A stretch of DNA of 64,000 bases, taken from assembly GCA_002118135.1 (NCBI GenBank), contig BDIU01000049.1, forward strand, positions 124,001-188,000, in the 5' to 3' direction. Position numbers and translations under genes: made by a program. Shown in pieces: positions 22,965 to 34,100 of this stretch (its first letter is position 1; the number at the start of each line of letters is the position of its first letter). The notes under the pieces are model-generated. The model was given only the letters and a program-made list of their open reading frames with translations. It was not told the origin of the DNA and made no database searches. This DNA is from Trebouxia sp. TZW2008. Lineage: Eukaryota; Chlorophyta; Trebouxiophyceae; Trebouxiales; Trebouxiaceae.

Positions 22965-24746
22965 TCATTTTGGCTTTCTTGAAAACTGAATGTTAAGCCA
23001 CAAGGCAAAACATACTGCTACACCCAGCAGTGCAGGCGGGGCAGCTATGATCTTGCTTTGAACCGTTCCTGCCTGTAACAGGTTGAAAGCAAGAGCGCAG
23101 AATGCAGCAGCCAAGCTGAGCAGAATGACATAGCCTTGAATCGTAGTCCTGCCAAGACCAATTTTCTCCATGCCTGCATCCAGCCACATTTTGGACGTCA
23201 GCAACTCCTTCACAATATCTTGCACAGTACATTGCAGCAGCTGTCAGAATGCATAAACAGCCAAATTCAGCAAGTCTGACCTGCATGATCACTTTGACCG
23301 CCTTTTGTGAAGACAAAGCTGCTGCCCCTTCCACCTCTGCCTAGCCTGACCCGTTCATCCAGGTAGGTTGTGCTGAGAACTACAGAGCTTGTAGGGCCCA
23401 CTGCTAAATTGATGCCACCAGGTAGTTCCAGCCTGGGTGGCTCAAAGTCTACCTGAACATGTCAGCCAACCATCAGCTTCTACAAGCACCCGCATGGCAG
23501 GTTGACACAGCGTGTACAGTTTTGTGCATGCGCAGATGGACCTGCAAACTTGCCAAATTGCAACTTGCTGATGCGTTTGCATACATTGCTTCCAACTAAT
23601 GATTTGCAGATTCGTACATACCCTGACAGTGTCCTTGCTGTCGCCTTGAGGAGTGAAGGTGCCTCTGAGCCCTATGGATCCCAGTATGAAGCCAAACAGC
23701 GCAAAGCCAACCTGCAGTTTACTTTGCTTGCATATATATACACACACAAGATGTAATCCTGAGCAAACAGCAGCAACACAGCCTACCTTGTTGGTTGCCA
23801 AATCTGGCCTGAAAATGCTTTGGCAGAGTTCCCGTGTCTGAAATAAGAGTCTGCCAGGCTTGCTTCTGAAGCCCCCACCAGCAGCTGCAACAGCACACAA
23901 TTTGCTTAATGCAATGAGAATGAAAGCTTTGGCATGGGAGCAGCTGCAGACATTGAAAAATGCTAAAAGTCATGCTTCTGGAGATCATCAAAGCAGACTT
24001 GTATGAAGTCAGGCAGCATGCAATGGGGGTGCGCAACATGCACATGGGATGCAGTTTGAACTGTTGATCCTTGTCTGTCCATTGCAGGGTAGACTGTTGC
24101 TGTTGTCAGAACCATGTCAGAGGACGACACGCTCATGAGAGTGGACAAGCATTGTTGCTTACGCTGGCCACTCTGCTTTGGCGCTTGCTGTGTGGAGGAA
24201 AAGGCAACATTGCAGTTTCCAAATATCAGAGGATTTTCTAGTGGCCGTGGCTCCTGTATACTGATTCCATATCTCAGTGCTCAAGCACCGAAAGCATTGC
24301 GCTGGCAAGCTTGCAGACACACCTGCTGGCGTCCAACATCTTCCAGCTGATTGATCAGCTCATTGACAGCAGCTTCTTCGTTTTCTTGTAACGCATGACC
24401 ACTGTCTGCAGATGAGTATACGTGTCGCGAGCCAGCACTGGACGCTGCTTGTCAGACGTTGCCGAGCACAACCCGTACCTGACTTGCTGATACGCTTGAG
24501 CAACTCATCAACCAGCTCCTTGGCTGGTGTTTGTTGCTTGTCTGCTGAAGTTGTGTCTATTGCCAGCGATGCGCGGCCGTCCGATCCTCTGCTTTGCGCA
24601 TGACCTTCTGTCGACAGCTCTGTGCGGGTTGACCGAGGATGCGACACAGTAGAAAGGTGACCAAGCTGCAGCGGCTGTCTGCAACCCCAAGCTTGCTGTG
24701 CTGGCTTGTGCAGCAGTGGCGACCGCAAGGAAACGCTAGTATGCAT
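22965..24746 (-). CDS. Plastid-lipid-associated protein / fibrillin with C-terminal membrane segments
   Basis: A PAP/fibrillin-domain protein that binds lipids at plastoglobules or thylakoids. Seven exons join in phase: 24746-24479, 24405-24323, 24253-24163, 23884-23787, 23711-23622, 23452-23281 and 23218-22965, giving 351 aa. The N-terminal ~70 residues are Ser/Arg-rich, like a plastid transit peptide. Domain landmarks are AKELVDELLKRISKSDSG, EAAVNELINQLEDVGR, PLENPLIFGNCNVAFSST, GGGFRSKPGRLLFQTRELC, GSIGLRGTFTPQGD and TTYLDERVRLGRGGRGSSFV. After FTKGG comes a tail with two hydrophobic segments (ILLSLAAAFCALAFNLL and IIAAPPALLGVAVCFALWL), ending RKPK. The layout is closest to the fibrillin 6-type branch (inference). 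The last intron has a slightly atypical AAG acceptor. Confidence 0.87.
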
Positions 24747-25179
24747 CTAGAATAAGCGCTCACAAAGCCAGCACAGCGCGACTTTCGAAAGATGATCGCA
24801 GTTTTAGCTTTTTTTGGCTCCGAGACCATGCTTGGTTCCAGAGCGAATGCATCCTGCTCAGTCAGCGCTCTCGTGTAGAGCGCAAATCTCGAGGGTGCTC
24901 GATTCCTCTGTAGACGTTTTGCGTGATCAGAACACCTTGGAATTGCCGCTGGTAGACTGCATACCCTGCCCTTTACTAAATACCGGCTGCTCTCGTCGAT
25001 ATGACCAGCAACCCGTATGTGCATGCATCAGCGTGGTTTTTGCGCCGCTCACCGCGCCACGTAATTCGTCAGCTTTAATCTGCACTATGAGTTTCTTTGA
25101 GTGATTGCTCAACTTCGTATCATCAGGCTGCCGGATGACGCTTGCTAGCGTTCATACCTGAACTGATCAGCTTGGAGCC
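24747..25179. promoter_or_regulatory. Divergent promoter between fibrillin and VPS39
   Basis: The 433-bp head-to-head spacer is CpG-rich (CAGCGCGACTTTCGAAAG, AGCGCAAATCTCGAGGGTG, GCGCCGCTCACCGCGCCACG). It carries AGCTTTTTTTGGC at about 24806. No TATA box is certain. Confidence 0.6.
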
Positions 25180-28100
25180 ATGTCTACGGAGTACGATGCC
25201 TTCGTATCTAGCACGGTGCTGAGCAACTTCGCGAAGCAGATCTTGTCCCTTGAGCTGATCGGAGATTGTTTGTTTGTCGGGCTTGGGGATGGCAGTCTTG
25301 TCATCCTGGCACGGCCAGAACAGCAAGACAGCAATCCTTCTACCAGTTGGCAAGTGGCGCAAGCTCACAAAACTTTTGGCAAGAAGTATGTCAGCCAATT
25401 GTTAGCCATCAAGCAGTCCACTCTGCTGCTGAGCTTGTCAGAGGATGGAGTCAACCTCTACACAGTCCCCCAGCTCAAACTTACGTGCCAGGCAAATCGG
25501 ACAGGGTCAGCCAGCAGATTTGCGTGGAGTGAGGACCTATCTTTGCTATGCGTTGCTGTGAAGCGCAAGATCCTGCAGTTCCACTATGACGGGCGGAACT
25601 TTGTGGAATTGAGGGAGTACAGTGCACCTGATGTCCCTCAGGCACTGCACTGGTGCGGAGATGCCATCTGCATTGGCACCAAGAAAGAGTGAGCAGCACA
25701 GTTTGGACAACTTCACAACAAACATTGCTTAGCCTCCTGTCGAATGTGTTCTGCTTACTGCTCAAGCTGTTGAGCATGTGCATGTTGCCAAACTTCAGTG
25801 AAACAAAGCCCCATGCTGGGTGCATTGACACCAAGAAAGAGTGAGCAGCACAGTCAAGGCAGTTGCATGCTTGGGTTGCACTTTATGTCCATGCCTGTTG
25901 GTAACAGAACATATCCTGTTCCTGTGTATGTTTGCAACAGGCACTTGTCATGTGCTTCCTTCCATAAGCACCACACTTTTGGATCAGCCTGAAATGTGCC
26001 AGTTTGCATGGAATTGCACCTGACCTCAAATGCATGAGTGAGCTACTCGCACACAGATCTGAGGCTTACATGCAATGCAGATATGTGGTGATGCAGTCCA
26101 GCAGTGGTGCCACTTCAGAGGTTGCCTCGTCTGGCAAAGCTGCGCACGCATGCATCACCCGAGTATCCAAGTCTGAGCTTCTTGTCACGCAGGACACTTC
26201 CAGCTTATTCCTTGGTATGTGCTGACATTATACTCCGTCATCTCTTTAGTGAAGCTGATGTGCCTGGCTTGCATAGAGGAAAGCGACAAAGACGGTGCTT
26301 GTTCAGCCCTGTTGTGCCAGCATCCTGTTCAAAGCAGCACAGCAACAACAAGCCTTTCAACAGAACAGTTGTGGCATCCAACGTTGTGGAGAAGCACCAG
26401 TAGGCAAGATCTGTGCATGACAACAAAGATGTCCTGGTCTATATACTGCATTTGCTGTAGGTTTCCATTGCGATGATATAATGTCTGTGTTGCAGGAGGC
26501 AATGCCAAGGTGTCTAAGAGGCCCAGCATTCCTTGGAGTGACACGCCCATTGCAGTCACACACTCCAGGCCATATGCGGTGGCAGTGCTTCCTGGCCATA
26601 TTGAGGCAAGTCAAGGCTCAACGCACAGCATGAGCTGTTTGCAACATTGCAAGTGCTTGCATGACCACAGAGTTGTACCTGTCAGCTTGCGTTTCCACAT
26701 GAAGAGGGCACATCAACACTGACCCATGTGCTTTGTGAGTCATAGCTACAGTCATGCATAAGCAAATTCAAAAGCAGCAGCTGATCTGCCTTGCTGGTAC
26801 AAGGAAGATACACGCACTGCATGCAGTTTGGTTGCCTATCTAGCAGGCAGCAGTTATGGGCTAAAATCCTTCCTCAGCAGCACAGAGGCTCTTGTGATTC
26901 AAAAGCAGCTCACTTTTGGCTAACAGCTAGCTCTGCGCTGCAGTGCAGGCACAATCCTGACACTGACTGTGCATATATTGAGAATTGTTTTGTAGCTCAC
27001 TTTGGCTTACAGTAAGCTCTGCGCTGCAGTGCAGGCACAGTCCTGACACTGAGTGTCCTCATGTTGAGAAATTACTGTATCTCATTTCGAGCTCATTGCA
27101 AGCTCCGCGCTGCAGTGCAGGCACAACTTTTACACTGAGTGTCACCACGTTGAACTTTCATGTAGCCCACTTTGGGCTCACATCAAGCTCTGCGCTGCAG
27201 TGCAGGTGCGCTCAGCCCATCGCCTGTCAGACCACAGCTTGACACAGACGCTGCCCATTGCTGGCACAAGCGTGCTGACTGCAAGCCAAGCATCTGGTGA
27301 CATCTTTGTGGCAGCAGCTGGCAGTGACGGCATCTTTCACCTGGCACCTGTGCCCTTTGCACACCAGGCAAAGACTCTGGCTGATTTGGGTCTCTTTCCT
27401 GAAGCCCTAACCATGATGGCGTATCTGGATGAGTCTCAGGTATGGGTTGTGCAGCTCTAGGGTGACTTGGCTTTGGCTTGGTGCATCGGTTTTGCCTAGT
27501 GCCAGCTCAGCTGTATGTCTGGCGTTTCTTGTGCTGGCGTAGGAATGCTTTGGTATGTCTTGGCAGCACAATCGCAAGCATTGCTTTTGTGTGCATTTGA
27601 GCGGTACTTGTGTGAACAATGCCAGCCAGGTTGCTTTGTGCAGCAATTGCTTCGCAGTATTTTGGTAGGTCTCAGTATGTCGAGTGTCTTGTCAGCAAGC
27701 TTCCTGCATTGCCGGTCTGACCCCATATGCTGCGCACAAGCCATTGTAGACATCTCCAAACAAGCGGCTGGAGGACGAGATCTGCAACCCATGTGTATAC
27801 ATTTGCCCATATGCTACACAGTTTCATATCAGGAGTTCCCCTGCATTGTAGTTGCTGACTATGGCTGTTGCCTACTCTGAGGCTTTGTGACTGCCATTGC
27901 AGATGACTCCAAACAAGCAGCTGGAGGATGAAATACACATCCGATACGGGCACTCGCTGTTTGGCAAGGGGGAGTATGATGAGGGACTTGCCCAGTTGGG
28001 CATGTCCAGCAGCAGCAGCCCTGTTACCCTGTTGCTCCTCTTTCCATCCTTGGCATCACCCTCCCTGCTTCAACCCATCTCCCACCTTACACCAGGTATC

Positions 28101-31100
28101 AAACACTGCAGTACTCCCCATGAGCATGCTAACCTGAATTGCCTTGATGTTTCAGTGACAGCGACCTGATCACCCTGTTAAGCCTGTTCCCCTCCTTGGC
28201 AACGTCCTCCCTGCTTCGGCACATCTCCCACCTTATACCAGGTATCAAACACTGTAGTACTCTTGAGGAGCATGCTAACCTTAGATGCCTTTGTATCTCA
28301 ATGACAGCAACCTAGTCACCCTGTTGCTGCTCTTCTCATCCTTGGCATCACCTTCCCTGCTTCAACTCATTTCACACCTGACACCAGGTACAGAACACTG
28401 CGGTCTCATGCCTCGGCGTGCTCATGTTGTACCGCCCTTGATGTATCCAGCAGCAGCAATCCGGTCACCCTTTTGCTTCTGTTCCCCTCTTTAGCATCGC
28501 CTTCCTTGCTTCAATCTATTCACGTCTCACACCAAGTACAGTACGTTCTGCTACTGTTGCTCAGCATGCTTGCCTTGTATGTTGCTGATTTTGTGCAGCA
28601 GCGGCGACCTAGCTGTGCTGTAATGTCCAACTGCTGATAGAAGTCAGTTCACCTCTGAAGATGTCTGTCAACAGCCAGCATTACTGTGTCATCAAGCCAG
28701 CTGTCAAGCCATCTTTATGCAAACACAGATCCTCAGTTTTGCCTTCCAATCAGCATTGACTTGCTGCAATCAACTTCCACTCAACTTTCCAGGTGTCAAG
28801 CGACCACATGTGACTGAGCCAAAGGGCGAGGCCTATAGTCAAGCTGTCTCCACCCTTCTGCCCTACCTCCTGAGCCACCGCAGCCGCCTGGCTGCCTTCA
28901 CTGCAGCCACTGCCAGCCCCAGCCCCGCCACCGCTGGCAAGGACCAGGCATCAGACACACATCCGCACGCTCCAGCTCATCAGAAATCTGACTTCCTGGA
29001 AGCTTCTGAGGCAGCTGCTGCCAGGGATGATTTTGACATTGAAGCGGATGCAGAAGAGCCTGACAGCCCAATGCGTAATCAGCCACAAGAATTCCTGTCT
29101 GGGTTGCAGCCGGAACAGCGGCATAGATTGGCTGTGCTTGTGGACACTGCCATCCTGAAGGTGAACAATGCACAACCGCTACCTTTGGAGAATCAAGCTC
29201 ACCTGTTTGTGGTGTCGGACATAAGCCTTATTGCTATAGCTAACTTTCACAAAAACTTGGCTGTGCTGGTGGATACTGTCATGCTGAAGGTGACAATATA
29301 CCCTAGAAAGCAAGGCGTCACTACATGGTCAAGCGTGTCTTCGTTGTAAATAGCATGATTGGGCGTCTCATGAATACAGACCTGCTTTTTGGCTTTGCCA
29401 GTAGTGAAGCTGGCTGACAGGGTCAGTGAAGTATGTCACTCAAACATCAGGCATGCAGCAGCCAGCCAGCTGCTGCTTAGCATCCTTGGGCAGGACCAAA
29501 CATTGGCTCTGCTCAGCTTGCATGCCTGTATCCATAAGCAGACTGCACTGCACAGGCATAGCTTGTCATGCTTCTGACCTGCACCTGGCAGCTAGTTCAG
29601 ACAAGCATTCATGAGCAACATGTAAATATGATGTCTGGCGTGGTCATGGACTCAATGTTTGCCATTGTTTGCAGGCAATGCTGTCCATGGATGACACTGG
29701 CGCTCTGCTGCGCTTTGTACAGCGCTCAAACGATGTAGATCTACGAGAAGGTGAAGCGGCATTGAGGGCTAGGGGCCGTTACTCTGAGCTGGTGGCTCTA
29801 TATCAGCAGAGAGGGCAGCATGAAGCAGCCCTTGACCTGCTGCACACCCTCACCATGACCCCCCAAGACCTCAAGATCCCTCCCCAAGGTGAGTTACATC
29901 GAAAACGACTATGTAATGGAGGACTATGCCGTTACTGTGAGGTGGTTGCTCTGTACCAGCACAGAGAGCAGCACAAAGCAGCCCTGAACCTGCTAGACAC
30001 CCTCACCATGACCCCTCACGACCTCAAGATTCCTCCCCAAGGTGGGCCCTTCTAACAATGACAATTTTCGCGCTTTACAGCACATGTGCTAGATGTGTTT
30101 GGCACGAGTCTGATCTCGCCAGGCCCGCTTGTTTATGGCATCACAATCAGCAAGTCTGATCTTCATTGTAAGAAGGTCATGATCATCACATACCGATGAC
30201 ACCAACCAGCACCAATGCCAGGTGTGTTTTTATGCATGCGCAGCATTGTAGCTGCACGCTGTGTAGCAATCAGGCTTTGTTCTCACCTCATGCCCACAAT
30301 TGTTCACCTGCCTGACATTCAATCTGCCAGGACAGAAACAGTAGCAAATGTGCAAAGCCACGAACATCACATGGGCAATACAGACTTCCCAGCCCTGGCA
30401 ACTTGGCAACCCAACTTCCTTCTGGGCCCTGCACCAGCAACCTTAATCATTGTCTCCAATGCTTAGCTTGACAGGTGCAGCAGCAGAGCTGAGGGATATG
30501 ACAGGGGCGTGAGCAGCAGTGCGCTACCTGGCGTCCTTGAGGCTTTCTTCTGTTGCCTGTCCTTGCATCTGCTGCTTTGTTACTCAGAGGATCTTTGAAG
30601 GGGCGGCAGCAGAGCTGAGGGACATGACAGGCGTGTGAGAAGCAGTGGAGTACCTGGCATCCCTGAGGCTTATTCTGTTGCCTGTCTTTGCACCTGCTTA
30701 CACAGAGGGCGTCTGCAGGTGCGGCAGCTGAGCTGAGGGACATGACAGGTGTGTGGGCAGCAGTGCGCTACTTGGTGGCAGTAGGAGGCCAGCAAACCGG
30801 CCTGGTGAAGAAGCACGCCCGCTGGATCCTGACTGTGGACCCAGAGGCTGGCCTTGAGATGTTCACAGAAATGCAACCTCCACTGCTCCCCGACTCTGTG
30901 CTACCCATCCTGGCTAATCATGCCCCTGCCCTGTGTGCAACCTACCTGGAGACAGCCATTGCTCAAGGCTCTGTCAGCGCCCAGGTCAGAACGCACAGGC
31001 TTTTGCTGAGCATTATTGTATTTCATGAATTGGAAAGATATGAGATATTCACAGACACGCAACCCCCCCCCCCCTGCCCCTGATCAGCTCAGTGTTACCT

Positions 31101-34100
31101 ACCCTGGCTAAGCACACCCCTGCCCTAGGTGCAACCTGCCTGTATAGTGCAATTGCTCCAGGGTCTGTCAGCGCACAGGTCAATACCTTTCTTTCTTTTG
31201 GCTGTCATGGCTCAGGCGTCTGTCAGCACCCAGCTTGCAAAGCACAACAGTTTGCTGAGAGTCTCACTACTTTCTGCAGTAAAGTTTCCGCAGAGGTGTC
31301 TCAGGTGAGAAACCTTGCAGGGCACTGCTATTAGGTTGAAAATTTGCACAACCTTTGAAAACTGAAGCCTCTCCTTCTGGTCGGGCACGGCCTTCAAGCC
31401 TCCTGTGTGAATGCAACAACTTGCTGCACTGCAGCTTGCTTTACATTGCCTTAATTAGCAACAGAGTCACCAGCAGAGACCCCAATGAGAGGCTAGGCAC
31501 CAACCAGGCCATGCCTGTACATCAGTTTTTCCCTCCTGAAAAAGAATGCTGTCTTGTCTGTCTCTGTCTCCATTTGGCATCCTGAAACCTTTAGCAGCTT
31601 TACAGGATAGAAGGCATTTATGAATGTTTTCACAGAGCTAGCAGACGTGTAAGATAGGCACACACAAGCACGGTAGCACACACTTTGATCTGGCCTTCTG
31701 GTTGATGGTGCAGTTGGACAAAGCCTGGTCTTTGTTCAGTTGCACCGCTTTCCAGAAGACCAGACCTGTGTGTGCTGTCATTCTTCAAGTGTGTCTACTG
31801 CACATACCTATGTCCAGCAACCGCTTGAGATGTACAGTAAACTCCACCTTTGTGAGACGGGCAGCTTGACAGCTTCATACTCCAGCCACCTTCAGATCCT
31901 AAGCTTGAACACTGCAGTCATTACCAAGCGGTTGAGCAATTGAAGGTCCGTGCAGGAGCATGCATTAATGCCAAGTGTAGACCGGCTAGGAATTGCTGGT
32001 CACCTAAGCAGTCAAGCCTCAACGGCTTCATTCCATGCTCTGTTCCCCATGTTCCCTGGAAGCTCTTTGGTGTGGTTGCAGGCTTACCACGCCCATCTGG
32101 CACAGATGTACCTGCAGTCAGTGCCTGACCAGAAGGCAGATCAGCACTTGATGCAAATCAGGATGCTTCACAGCCAAAGGCCTTGCAGGACCTTGTAGCA
32201 ATGCTGACTCTTGACAGATCTTGCTGTGGCTGCAGGCTTATCACACCTATCTGGCACAGATGTACCTGCAGTCAGTGCTTGACCAGCAGGCAGATCAGCA
32301 ACAGCCAGGACTTAAGGCAGATCAAGATGCTTCACAACCAAGGGCCTTGGGGAGCAGCAATGGAAGCGCAGCATTGCCTCCCCAAGCGGCTGACACACAA
32401 AATAATGCCTATGCCAAGCTGAAAGCCCTGGTGAGAGTTACAGATGCCACAAAGCGTGAGCTGTACTGCATTGCTATTTGTGCGCCTACTCATTGTTGAA
32501 CAGCAATACAAGTGCTGTGAGAGATGCGATACACTTCTGGATGATGCAGAGTGTTGACCTCACACGCAGTGTCTTGGCTTTGCGTGGTGTATCAAGTAGC
32601 CAGACTACAGTGAATTGTCTTTGTGACGACTGCTTTGGTTCCCAAGGAAGTTGTCCTTATATCAATATGTCCTTACTCGTAGGTGCCACTACAGTCAGAA
32701 TGCAGTGACTGGTGACGAATTGCACCATCCTGACATCGAGAATGTCCTTACATTCAGTGTCCTTACAATGAGAAATTCAATGTTTGCACGCTGCAGCACA
32801 AGCAGCTTCAACTGCCAAACAGTGCTGCATTTGACCAGAATGTGCTGACCAAGTGCATCACATCTCTGGCACTCAAAGCTGTTTTTGTTGCAGTGCTGTT
32901 GGGCGCTCCAACTGCATAAAACTGCACAGCACATGATGTGAGCTTACCGTGATCTGAACCTCATAGAATCTCATCCTGCCTTCTGTCAGACCTGCTCTTG
33001 TGAAGGGACCCTGCTGATTTTGTATCTCAGCATTCGTTTGCTGAGCTGTGCAAGCATTAAGTTACTAAAACATATCTCTGATTTACGCTGCACATCTGTT
33101 TGACTGATTTGGCCAATTGCCGCTGTAAGCATCAAAATAGTATTGCTGACGCCAGCTACATATGCGTGTAAGGAGCTTTTGACTTCTCATTTCGGAAGTT
33201 GTGTCTATGTATATGCAGCTTCTGACATCTCATTTCATAGATGCTGAGCAACTGCTCAAGGTGGTGCCTCATGCCAAGCTGCTGGACATACAAGCTTTGC
33301 TGCAGAAGCACCTTGGGGACCACAAAGAGGCGCTTAGGTCAGCAGCTTTCGTCTTGTTCCTCCAAAATGCGAATCAAAATTCTGCCCGTGCACCAAAACC
33401 CAGCCATCATGCCCTACTTATCGCATTCAAAACTTGCTTGAAGTGGGCGCCTTTCAACACTGCTTGCACAAGACTGGTGCACTGCTATGCTGCACATGTC
33501 AAGTGAATGCTCAGGTCATGTCCCTATGCAATCTACACCATGTCTATACGCCTGCACATGAGCAACTTGCACGTAAAAGACTGTATCAGTAGCTATTTTC
33601 TTTCAGCATGTTTGTTTCCCACCAACAGAACACAACCTTACTCCTATTTCTGCCTGTACCTTCACCTTGAATTTCACCTTCACTTCTACCCCCTTCACTC
33701 CGTGTCTGCAGGATATACCTGGACCTAATGTGAAACTATGAGCTGGATGAGCAGTACTGTGACAAATTGTTTGAGGACAGCAGGCAGCAGGCCAGTGCAG
33801 GATCGCATCAGCTGCTCACCACCCTTTACCTTTATCTCTTCCTTTACATTTGGCTGCTGATTTGCCTGCAGGATATATCTGGACCTGATGCACAACTATG
33901 AGCTGGCTGAGCAGTACTGTGACATGGTGTATGAGGACAGCAGGCAGCAGAGCGGTGCTGGAATGCACCAATTGCCTACTGCCCTGCAGCCAAGCCTACA
34001 GGGGATAGCTAGCAAGCGGCCAGGGACCCCTGACAAGTCTGGCAGTGACATGTACCTCCTTCTCATTCAGGTCTGCACTTATATCCCAGCAGCAAGACAA

